Source: Polyangiaceae bacterium (GTDB lineage: Bacteria; Myxococcota_A; Polyangia; Polyangiales; Polyangiaceae). From it: 64,000 bases of DNA. Position 1 is the stretch's first letter, and each line of letters opens with the position of its first letter. The position numbers were made by a program, and so were the translations under genes. The stretch covers positions 23,032 to 87,031 of the forward strand of contig JABFXY010000134.1 of NCBI GenBank assembly GCA_013361525.1. Reading direction: 5' to 3'. The notes under the pieces were generated by a model that worked only from the letters and a program-made list of their open reading frames with translations, did no database searches and was not told the origin of the DNA. Positions 49,295-57,131 of the stretch are shown here, one piece after another.

Positions 49295-50170
49295 GTGCCG
49301 CCCTACATCTCCCACGCGCTGCTCATCTTCGGCGTGCTGCTCTATGCAGCGGCGGGCGCGTTGTTCTTCGTCAACGCGGCGAAGCGCGGCGCGGCAAACC
49401 GCGCCAGGGCGCCGAAGGCTCCCGCGCACGTGCCCGCCCCTTCCAAAGGGCTGGCCGCGAACCTGCTCGCGCTCGGGGCCATTTCGCATTTCGGCTACAT
49501 CACCGCGGCGAGCTTCATCACGCACACATGCCCGGTCGGCTCGGTGCATTTCATCCTGAGCTTCGTCGCCATCTTCGCGGCGTTCGCCTTCACGCTCGCA
49601 CGTGCGTTCGCACGGCACTCCGGCCCGCGTGAGAACATCGACTCGCTCGGCGTCGTCGTCGCGCCGCTCGGCCTCGCGTTTCTGCTCGGGACCTTCTTCC
49701 TCGACAAGCCGACGGTAGGCCACTCGCTCGGCGCGGGCTTCCTCGCGTTCCACGTCCTCGTGAACATCCTCGGTATCGCGGTGTTCATGCTCGCGGGCGC
49801 AGCGGCGTCGCTCTACCTGGTGCAAGAGCGGAGGCTCAAGCTCAAGCGCCTCACGCGCGTCGGCAGCCTCCCCCCGCTCGACACGCTCGATCGCGCGCTC
49901 CACCGCTTCTTGTTGATTGGCTTCCCACTCTTGACGATCGGAATCGTCTCGGGAACCTTCTTCGCGTATCAGCTCGAGCGTGGCAGCGCCGACGAGGTCA
50001 TGCGCATCGTGCTCGGCTATGCGACGTGGCTCTTGGTCGCGGCGGTCCTGCTTCTTCGAACGGCCGCTGGTTGGCGCGGGAAACGAAGCGCGTACGGCAC
50101 GCTCCTTGGATTCGTGTTCGCGATGAGCGTGCTCCTCGTCTACGTGCTTCGACCGACGGGGCAGGCATGA
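49295..50170 (+). CDS. CcsA/HemX-type cytochrome c assembly protein
   Basis: A 291-residue protein from the GTG at 49295 with eight or so membrane helices. It shows the CcsA/HemX pattern: histidines in ISHFGYITA, FHVLVNILGIAVFMLAGAAA and LHRFLLIGFPLLTIG, and the AASLYLVQERRLKLKR junction. CcsA handles heme for cytochrome c maturation, and HemX homologues encoded beside hemA influence GluTR levels. Here the next gene is hemA with a 4-base overlap, which supports HemX-like function. The tryptophan-rich heme loop of CcsA is not clearly visible. Confidence 0.85.
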   Translation: MPPYISHALLIFGVLLYAAAGALFFVNAAKRGAANRARAPKAPAHVPAPSKGLAANLLALGAISHFGYITAASFITHTCPVGSVHFILSFVAIFAAFAFTLARAFARHSGPRENIDSLGVVVAPLGLAFLLGTFFLDKPTVGHSLGAGFLAFHVLVNILGIAVFMLAGAAASLYLVQERRLKLKRLTRVGSLPPLDTLDRALHRFLLIGFPLLTIGIVSGTFFAYQLERGSADEVMRIVLGYATWLLVAAVLLLRTAAGWRGKRSAYGTLLGFVFAMSVLLVYVLRPTGQA

Positions 50171-51543
50171 TCGTTCAGGTCGGCTTGTCGCATCGGACGG
50201 CGCGCGTCGAGCTGCGCGAGCAGCTCGCCGTCTGCCACGACGACATTCCGACCTTCATCGACGAGCTCGTCCGGCACACGCCCGTGACCGAGGCGATGGT
50301 GCTGTCGACCTGCAACCGGGTCGAGGTGTATGCCGCGCTGCCGCGTGGCCATGCCAGTGACGACGCGACGCTCGACGAAGTCGGCCGCGCCGTCGCCTCC
50401 CGCCTCGCGCATCGTGGCACGGCCGAGGTCGCGGCTGCGCTCGTGCGTCGACGGGGCCTCGATGCGCTCCATCATCTCTTTCGCGTCGCCTCCTCCCTCG
50501 ACTCCCTCGTCGTCGGCGAGCCTCAGATCCTCGGTCAGCTGAAAGACGCCATCACCGTCGCGACGGAGCACGGCACCCTCGGGCCCGTCCTCGGCAAGGT
50601 TTTGCACCGCGCCCTCTTCGTCGGGAAACGCGTCCGAACCGAGACGCAAATCGGCGCGGGCCAAGTCTCGGTGTCGAGCGTCGCGGTCGATCTCGCGCTC
50701 CAGATCTTCGGCGATCTGAACGGCAAAACCGCGTTGATGGTCGGCGCCGGTGAAATGGCGGAGAGCGCAGCGAAGCTCCTCGTCAAAGAGGGCGCGCGCC
50801 TCCTCGTCGTCAATCGCAGTATCGAGCGCGCGACCAAGCTCGCGGCGGAGGTCGGCGGCGTCCCGCACGAGTGGGGACAGCTCAATTGGAGCCTCATCGA
50901 CGCCGATATCGTCGTCTCGTCCACGTCGAGCCCCCATTTCGTCATCACGCACGACGCGATGAAGACCGCGAAGAAGGCGCGTCGCGGTCGCAGCTTGTTC
51001 CTCATCGACATCGCTGTTCCGCGCGACATCGACCCTGCCGTGGCTTCGCTCGACGGCGTCTATCGATACGATATCGACGACCTCGAGCAGATCGTCGCCG
51101 ACTCGCTGGCCGGCCGCGCAGCGGAGGCCGAAAAGGCGGAGGGCATCGTCCTGTCCGAGGTTCGCGCCTTCGAGGTGCGTGCGGCCGAGCTCGCGATGAA
51201 CCCCGTCATCGTCGGCCTCCGAGCGCGCATCCGAGCGGCGCTCAACCTCGAGCTCGAGCGCAGCCTCGCCGGCAAGCTCAAGCACCTCGGCGCGACCGAG
51301 CGCGAAGCCCTCGGCGTCATGATCGACGCCGCGACGAACAAGATTTGCCATCGCCCGAGCGCGCGCCTTCGCGCCCTCGCCAACGATCCGCGCGGCTTCG
51401 ACGCCGTCGAAACCCTCACCGACCTCTTCGATCTGCCCGAGGCCCCCTCACACGACGGCGGCGTGGACGAAGCCGAAGTCGGCGGGCGCGACCTTCCGCA
51501 CGACGACCGCGTCGCGGCACGCGCAAAAGAGCGCGCTTCCTGA
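50167..51543 (+). CDS. hemA: Glutamyl-tRNA reductase
   Basis: A 458-residue enzyme, first committed step of the C5 heme pathway, reducing Glu-tRNA to glutamate-1-semialdehyde with NADPH. The ATG at 50167 overlaps the HemX-like stop. The catalytic cysteine lies in STCNRVEVY; KRVRTETQIGAGQVSVSSVAV, the NADPH-binding LMVGAGEMAESAAKLL and the C-terminal dimerisation helix are present. The last 40 residues after LFDLPE are an acidic/basic extension beyond the family norm. Confidence 0.97.
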   Translation: MIVQVGLSHRTARVELREQLAVCHDDIPTFIDELVRHTPVTEAMVLSTCNRVEVYAALPRGHASDDATLDEVGRAVASRLAHRGTAEVAAALVRRRGLDALHHLFRVASSLDSLVVGEPQILGQLKDAITVATEHGTLGPVLGKVLHRALFVGKRVRTETQIGAGQVSVSSVAVDLALQIFGDLNGKTALMVGAGEMAESAAKLLVKEGARLLVVNRSIERATKLAAEVGGVPHEWGQLNWSLIDADIVVSSTSSPHFVITHDAMKTAKKARRGRSLFLIDIAVPRDIDPAVASLDGVYRYDIDDLEQIVADSLAGRAAEAEKAEGIVLSEVRAFEVRAAELAMNPVIVGLRARIRAALNLELERSLAGKLKHLGATEREALGVMIDAATNKICHRPSARLRALANDPRGFDAVETLTDLFDLPEAPSHDGGVDEAEVGGRDLPHDDRVAARAKERAS

Positions 51544-51572
51544 GCGCCGAGCGCAAAACAACGAACACGACG

Positions 51573-52493
51573 ATGACAGAGTCCAAGCTCGTATTCGCCA
51601 CCCGAAAGAGCGCCCTCGCGCTCGCGCAGTCTCGTGCATTCGTCGCGCGCCTCGTCGCCGCCGCGGGCGCCGACGCGCCGACGATCGAAGAGCTGCACGT
51701 TACGACCAGCGGCGATCGATTCGTCGAGCAGCGACTTCAGGACATCGGCGGCAAGGGCCTCTTCATCAAAGAGCTCGAAGAGGCGCTCCTCGACCGCCGC
51801 GCCGACTTCGCAGTCCACTCCATCAAAGACGTCCCCGCCGAGCTCGTCCCCGGTCTGCATATCGCGTGCATCCCTCTGCGCGAGGACCCGCGCGACGTGC
51901 TCATCACACGGGGCAACGTCCCTCTCGACGAGCTGCCGAACGGCGCGCGCCTCGGCACCTCCAGCCTGCGAAGGGCGCTGTTCATGAAGCGCCTCCGGCC
52001 CGACCTTCAAATCGAGACCTTGCGCGGCAACGTCGACACCCGCATGCGCAAAGTCGAAGAAGGCCAATACGACGCCATCGTCCTCGCTTATGCGGGTCTC
52101 AAACGATTGGGCATCGAATCGCGCGCCACGCGCGTTCTATCGCCGGAAGAGAGCCTCCCGGCCGTCGGACAGGGCGCGCTCGGCGTGGAATGCCGGCAGA
52201 ACGACGCCGCTGTCGAAGGCTTATTGTCGAAGGTGCATCACGCCGAGACGGCCGTTTGTGTCGCCGCCGAACGAGCCGTCATGGCTCGCGTCGGAGGCAA
52301 TTGCCGAATGCCCATTGCGGCGCACGCGGTGCGCGAGGCGACGGCTCTCGTCTTGCGAGCCCTCGTGGCGGATGCCGACGGCTCGAATCCGCGTGAGGGA
52401 ATGCGACGGGTCGATTACCCGGTTGGGGAACGCGCCGAGGAAGAAGCGCGGCGGGTCGGTGAAGATTTGGGCGGGGAATTGGCGAAGGGGTAG
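51573..52493 (+). CDS. hemC: Porphobilinogen deaminase (hydroxymethylbilane synthase)
   Basis: A 306-residue cytosolic enzyme that polymerises four porphobilinogens into hydroxymethylbilane. It starts at the ATG 51573, 29 bases after hemA; the longer frame is antisense-like. All signatures are visible: FATRKSALALAQS, DIGGKGLFIKELEEALLDR, FAVHSIKDVPAEL, LGTSSLRRALF, and the dipyrromethane cofactor cysteine in RVGGNCRMPIAAHA. hemD and hemB are not adjacent. Confidence 0.97.
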   Translation: MTESKLVFATRKSALALAQSRAFVARLVAAAGADAPTIEELHVTTSGDRFVEQRLQDIGGKGLFIKELEEALLDRRADFAVHSIKDVPAELVPGLHIACIPLREDPRDVLITRGNVPLDELPNGARLGTSSLRRALFMKRLRPDLQIETLRGNVDTRMRKVEEGQYDAIVLAYAGLKRLGIESRATRVLSPEESLPAVGQGALGVECRQNDAAVEGLLSKVHHAETAVCVAAERAVMARVGGNCRMPIAAHAVREATALVLRALVADADGSNPREGMRRVDYPVGERAEEEARRVGEDLGGELAKG

Positions 52494-52632
52494 TCGGGGC
52501 GGCGACGGGCGACGGCCACAACAGGTTCGCGGGCGGTAGCTTCGTGTCCGGGCCACTCAGCGACCTATGGGCCTGAGCCCTCGAACACGTGCGACTGGAT
52601 TTCGGTAATCTCGCCGTGCGACGGTCAAACCG

Positions 52633-54813
52633 ATGCTGGTCGAGCGCGCGGTCTGCCTTGCATTGTTTTCTTTCGCCGCCATCGCTTGCCGCGAAACATC
52701 GCGCGGAAGCGGGGCCGAAGCAATTCAGGTATCCCTATCGTCGCCCGCGCCGGGGCAAGACGCGCCCGCGTTCGGGGACAGGCGGAGCAAGGACGCGAGC
52801 GTGCTGTTTGCGTCAAGGGTGAGCCCTGTCCAATCGCTGGATCCTGCGCAAGCCACGGGCTCCGAGGACGGCCTACTGGTTTCTCATCTCTTCGAGGGCC
52901 TCGCGACCCTCGGCCCCGAGGGCCGGCCGGTGCAAGGCGTGGCAGAGCGTTATGAGCGATCGCCCGACCACCGTCACTTCCGCTTTCACCTTCGCAACGA
53001 TGCATATTGGAGCAACGGCGAGCCCGTGGTCGCGGGCGACTTCGTGGCTGCATGGGGACGCGCCCTTCGTGCCGATTTGGAGTTTCCAGCCGCGAGTGGC
53101 CTGTACTTTCTCAAGAATGCCGAGCTTCTTCATGCGGGGCGGCTGTTCGTGGCGAACATCGACGTCGATGCATTGAAGCGACCGGACTATGCGAGCCCGC
53201 GAGCCGGTGTCGTCCCCGCAAGGAGCGTGGTTCGCGCGCTCGCGTTTTCGCCGACGCACCTTCAATCCAGCGCGGGCTTGCCCGCCGGGTCGTACGATAT
53301 CGAAGCTGCGCTCGAGCCTGTACCCTGCAATGGCTTCAGCAGTCATCGCTTTCGGGTCGTGGGGCGCGAAGGCCCGAAGACGAAGGCCATCGTGTCGGGC
53401 TGCGACTTGGAGCCTTCGTCGCAGCGCGCTCACGCGGAACCGCATCAGTTCATGCTCGTCGCGCCGCACGACGCCGCGCCGTCGTTCGACCCAGCGAGGC
53501 GGCAGGATGCGGCGCGAACCCCGAAACCTGTCGGATTCGTGCGGACCGACCGGGTCGAGCCGTCCCCACCCGTTCTGGGCGTTCGGGCGATCGACGAGCG
53601 GACGCTGGAAATTGAAACCGAGGCGCCGGCTCCGTTCCTACTCGATCTGCTCGCTACGTCGGTCGCGTCGCCTGCTCGGCCCGCGCCTGAGAGCGTCTCG
53701 TTGACCAATGGCCCTTACGTGCTGAAGACGTCGACGGGGGCGCAGGTGCATCTCACGCAGAATCCGAAGCATCGTTATCGCGGGCGACTCGCGGTTCGCG
53801 AGATCGTTTGGTTCGTCGAGAACGATGACGAAGCCCGATGGAAGCAATACATCGACGGCGAGATTGATTTGCTCGACGGAGGAATACCACCCTCGAGACT
53901 CCAAGAGGCGGGCGCGCGCAGCGATCACCGCGCCTATGATGTTCTCGGCACGTATTTCATGCTTCTGAACGTGGAGCGCCCTCCGCTCGACGATGTCCAC
54001 GTGCGGCGCGCCCTCAGCCTCTCTGTCGATCGGGAAGCAGTGATCCGTGACGTGACGAGGGGCCGTCAGCAACCCGCGGCTCACCTCGTACCCGACATCA
54101 CGAGCGGTGGATACGACGAGCTCGTTCGCGCGCTTCGCAGCGACGGGCGCGACCCGTTCGCGCCCCCGAGCGCCGGATTCGATCCAGACGGCGCAAGGAA
54201 AGAGCTCGCGCTCGCGGGCCATCCCGTGGAGGAGCACGCGGGGAAGCGGCGCGCGAAGGGGCTCCCCACAATTACGCTATCGGTCAATCGCAACGAGGGA
54301 CACCAGGCGATCGCCTCCGCACTTCGAGCGATGTGGCGAGACCACGCTGGGATCGAGGTCACGTTGGACGTCGTCGATTGGGAAGATCTCACGAAGAAGG
54401 TCGCGCATCGTACCCATCAAATCGCGCGGTGGGGGTGGATCGGCGACTACAACCATCCCCACACGTTCCTCGATCTCTTTCGGTCGGACAGCGCAAACAA
54501 CCAGACAGGTTGGAAGAGCGCCCGTTACGACGAGCTCGTCAGTCTAGCCAGCAGCACCGACGACCTCTCGAAAGCGGCGGCGCTGTACCGTGAGGCCGAG
54601 CTCGTCCTCACGGAAGCGGCCCCACTCGTACCCATCTACTTCTATTCACGGACAGCGGTCGTGCGGCCATATGTAAAAGGCTACCGCACCAACGGTGTTG
54701 CTACGAACCTCATCCATTGGCTGCGCCTGGACCCGACGGGTAAGGCAAGCGACGAGCCCGCCTTGGACGCCCCGGCATTCGCTCCCCCCGGGCGGTACGT
54801 ACCAACTCCGTAA
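52633..54813 (+). CDS. Orphan extracellular solute-binding lipoprotein, family 5 (OppA/DppA-like)
   Basis: A 726-residue lipoprotein (LFSFAAIAC lipobox). It follows the OppA plan: LDPAQATGSEDGLLVSHLFEGL, FRFHLRNDAYWSNGEPVVAGDFVAAW, then ending with PLVPIYFYSRTAVVRPYVKGY and IHWLRLDP. A roughly 150-residue stretch after LYFLKNAELLHAGRL, with Pro-rich connections, is longer than in OppA (about 540 residues) and may be an inserted domain. No permease or ATPase gene is near, so it is an orphan binding protein or uses a distant transporter. The ligand is unknown; peptides are likely. Confidence 0.87.
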   Translation: MLVERAVCLALFSFAAIACRETSRGSGAEAIQVSLSSPAPGQDAPAFGDRRSKDASVLFASRVSPVQSLDPAQATGSEDGLLVSHLFEGLATLGPEGRPVQGVAERYERSPDHRHFRFHLRNDAYWSNGEPVVAGDFVAAWGRALRADLEFPAASGLYFLKNAELLHAGRLFVANIDVDALKRPDYASPRAGVVPARSVVRALAFSPTHLQSSAGLPAGSYDIEAALEPVPCNGFSSHRFRVVGREGPKTKAIVSGCDLEPSSQRAHAEPHQFMLVAPHDAAPSFDPARRQDAARTPKPVGFVRTDRVEPSPPVLGVRAIDERTLEIETEAPAPFLLDLLATSVASPARPAPESVSLTNGPYVLKTSTGAQVHLTQNPKHRYRGRLAVREIVWFVENDDEARWKQYIDGEIDLLDGGIPPSRLQEAGARSDHRAYDVLGTYFMLLNVERPPLDDVHVRRALSLSVDREAVIRDVTRGRQQPAAHLVPDITSGGYDELVRALRSDGRDPFAPPSAGFDPDGARKELALAGHPVEEHAGKRRAKGLPTITLSVNRNEGHQAIASALRAMWRDHAGIEVTLDVVDWEDLTKKVAHRTHQIARWGWIGDYNHPHTFLDLFRSDSANNQTGWKSARYDELVSLASSTDDLSKAAALYREAELVLTEAAPLVPIYFYSRTAVVRPYVKGYRTNGVATNLIHWLRLDPTGKASDEPALDAPAFAPPGRYVPTP

Positions 54814-55042
54814 CACTGCCGATCCTCGCAGCGTCCGGGACACCTGGCCGTCGTTGTCGTTCCACCTGAGCCACCAGACGACGAGGGCAACCCGCATACC
54901 GCCACTCGTCCGCCACCCAATCACCCGGCTCATCGGCGCCACAGCCTGCGAATCACGGACGAAACGGCCGCTCTCACCGAAAATCGACCCCGTCCCTCAA
55001 CAACACACGCAACTGGTCGAAGCATTCGTCGACAGCGAGGAC

Positions 55043-55987
55043 ATGGACCACGCCTTCGACCCCATTCGCATTCGGCCGCGTAGCACACCGCCTCCTCCAC
55101 CGAACACACGACTACCCACTTCGCGAACCGCCCGATCGAGGCCGTCGGCGCCGTCCGACGACGACTCCGCCCTCGCCTATCACCTCGTTCTGCGGCTCGA
55201 AGACCACCGGGTCATCGCACGCACCAGCGAGGACTTCCGCGCTGCCGCTCACGTGCTCTTGGAGCGCGGAGACCCGTTCGGCTTGGTCGAATTTCGCGTG
55301 GTCGACACACACGTGCACGTGATGCTCGCGTGCTCTCGCCGCGATGCGGGCACCTTCGCGCGCGCGGTGGAGACGGCATTGCGCTGGCGGCTCCGAATAC
55401 CGGTTTCGTTCGAGCCGGCGCGAATCCGGCCCATTTGCAGCAAGCGCCATTTGATCGATACGTCTCTATATCTACTTCGACAGACCGACCATCATGGCGC
55501 TGCGATCGACGCCGCGCACGAAGGAAGCAGTCTCGTCGATCACCTCGAGCTCCGCCTCGGCGGGGAATCGATGGTTCAACGCGCTCGTTCGATGATGCCG
55601 CGCCGTCGACCGTCCGACCTCTACGCAATGGTCGGCGGCGTCGATGTGCAATCGGCTCGTGCCGACGTCGAGCGCTTGGCGACCGCGACGGCGTCGGCGT
55701 TCATGCTTCGGGACCTATCGGGTCGCGCACCGACGGCGGTCGCAGCGCGGCGAGCTGCGACCCATATCGCGGGCAACAAGCTCGGCCTCGTGCCCCTGGC
55801 GGATATGCTCGGCGTGTCGCCTAGCACGGTCCTGCGCATTCGAGACGAAGCGCGAGATCCGCACGCCATTCGCATCGTGCAACGTCAGTTGAAATGGCGC
55901 GCGGCGCTCGCAGCTCGAGCCCCCTCGCCGCGCGCCCCTGTATCCTCAATGGTGGGCGAGGATCTGTTCGACCGAGCGGAAGGATGA
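55043..55987 (+). CDS. Y1/HUH (REP-associated tyrosine transposase-like) protein with DnaA-like C-terminal helix-turn-helix
   Basis: A 314-residue protein from the ATG at 55043 (GAGG just before it); upstream frame to 54695 overlaps the solute-binding gene and is low in protein character. Residues 45-115 resemble the IS200-like Y1 transposase: HLVLRLEDHRVI, EFRVVDTHVHVMLACSR with the H-V-H (HUH) metal pair at H90/H92, and a Tyr candidate at Y143 in DTSLYLLRQ. The C-terminal part (about 235-268) is a helix-turn-helix (ATHIAGNKLGLVPLADMLG, VSPSTVLRIRDEA) like DnaA domain IV. No flanking REP or terminal repeats are seen. It is probably domesticated. Its end overlaps the convergent peptidase gene by 42 bases. 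Confidence 0.75.
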   Translation: MDHAFDPIRIRPRSTPPPPPNTRLPTSRTARSRPSAPSDDDSALAYHLVLRLEDHRVIARTSEDFRAAAHVLLERGDPFGLVEFRVVDTHVHVMLACSRRDAGTFARAVETALRWRLRIPVSFEPARIRPICSKRHLIDTSLYLLRQTDHHGAAIDAAHEGSSLVDHLELRLGGESMVQRARSMMPRRRPSDLYAMVGGVDVQSARADVERLATATASAFMLRDLSGRAPTAVAARRAATHIAGNKLGLVPLADMLGVSPSTVLRIRDEARDPHAIRIVQRQLKWRAALAARAPSPRAPVSSMVGEDLFDRAEG

Positions 55988-56881
55988 CGGCGACTGCGTC
56001 TGGTAATGGATCCAACGCCCGCCGCAGCGCATCCACGCTTCGCGCCAATGCCCGTCGGGCGACTCGCACCGCACCAGCAGATCGCCGCCGTCGAACGACC
56101 AATGACGCCCATCGTTGTAGATGTGGTCGATCTTCGCGCCCATACGCGTCTTGATGTGGAATGCGTCCGACGGCTCGTCCCAGGAGTTGTCGATGACGAA
56201 TTCGTAGACCTGCCAGATGTTGCCGCTCGGCAATCGGCCCCAATCGTGATTGATGCCGCTGTCGTTGGGCAGACCGAACACCATGTTGTGGGGAAACTTC
56301 CTCGCGGCGTGGGCCAGGTCGCCATTGCGCGAAGATTCGTGGTGGAGCGTCACCATCGTATTGCGAACGAGACCGAAGCCGCGACCGTGGTATTCGTCGC
56401 CGTAGGTTCGCGCAAAGAGGGAGTCGCAGAGTTGGTCCGCCCCGGCCGAGAAGCCGACGGTCAAGAGGCCGCGCGCGCGCCGTTCGTGCAAGAGGCGGCC
56501 GAACTTGCCCCATTCACCGTCGAACCGATGGCCGAGGTCCTTGTAACGACGAATCCCATTACGGGGATTGCCACCGCCGAGGATCACGACCTCCGCATTC
56601 CACATTGCGTCCCAGAGCGCGTCGACGTCGCCCTTCGACAGGCCGCTCGTCCAAAAGAACGGAAACGCATCGAGGCCGTACCTGCGATAGAAGCTGAAGA
56701 ACCAGCGGAAGGTCCCCCAGGAGAACTCCTGCCGCTCGAGCTCGCTGCCGTTCTGCACGGTCTCGCTCATCGGCAAAAAGAGGATCTGCTTGTTCCCGCG
56801 CAGCGCACGCTGAACGATGAAATGGTCGTGGAGGTAGTTGCTCCGGTCGTGGGAGCTGTAGATGAGGGCCGTGCCGAGCAT
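55946..56881 (-). CDS. Cyanophycinase-like peptidase (family S51)
   Basis: A 311-residue protein starting at the ATG 56881. It carries the S51 features: VVILGGGNPRNGIRRYK, the nucleophile elbow TVGFSAGADQLCD (Ser145), VTLHHESSRNGDLAHA with the expected histidine, and MVFGLPNDSGI with the late acidic residue. S51 includes cyanophycinase and dipeptidase E; the Ser-His-Glu geometry looks complete. No signal peptide is seen. No cyanophycin synthetase is nearby, so the substrate could be another isoaspartyl or dipeptide compound. Much of the longer frame to 57655 is antisense to the FG-GAP gene. Confidence 0.85.
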   Translation of the reverse strand: MLGTALIYSSHDRSNYLHDHFIVQRALRGNKQILFLPMSETVQNGSELERQEFSWGTFRWFFSFYRRYGLDAFPFFWTSGLSKGDVDALWDAMWNAEVVILGGGNPRNGIRRYKDLGHRFDGEWGKFGRLLHERRARGLLTVGFSAGADQLCDSLFARTYGDEYHGRGFGLVRNTMVTLHHESSRNGDLAHAARKFPHNMVFGLPNDSGINHDWGRLPSGNIWQVYEFVIDNSWDEPSDAFHIKTRMGAKIDHIYNDGRHWSFDGGDLLVRCESPDGHWREAWMRCGGRWIHYQTQSPSSFRSVEQILAHH

Positions 56882-57131
56882 TTGGGCCGCCGCATACCAC
56901 GGCCGCGCCCTCGCGCGACATCTCCTCGTTCCCCCCGAAAAACCGCGCGGATCCCGGGCTCGGTGCGTCCGAGCCACACGCGGTGAGGGTTGCCTACTCG
57001 CGTTCGCCTTCGGCGAACCGAGCCTCGTGGGAGCCGCCCCGGCCGGTCTCGCTACGCTCGACGTGGCCTGCCCCACTCGGCTCTTCTTCCTGATTGTTTG
57101 CCCCTCGTCTCGTGCGACGATGGTCGGCATC
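56882..57131. other. Divergent intergenic region with a perfect hairpin
   Basis: The gap between the peptidase gene (minus) and the FG-GAP lipoprotein (plus) contains the perfect hairpin GTTCGCC-TTC-GGCGAAC (57002-57018). No consensus promoter is obvious. Both genes must be transcribed outward from here. Confidence 0.65.

Noticed and set aside
54695..55042. N-terminal extension of the transposase-like protein
   Set aside because: It overlaps the end of the solute-binding gene in another frame and has no protein-like sequence.
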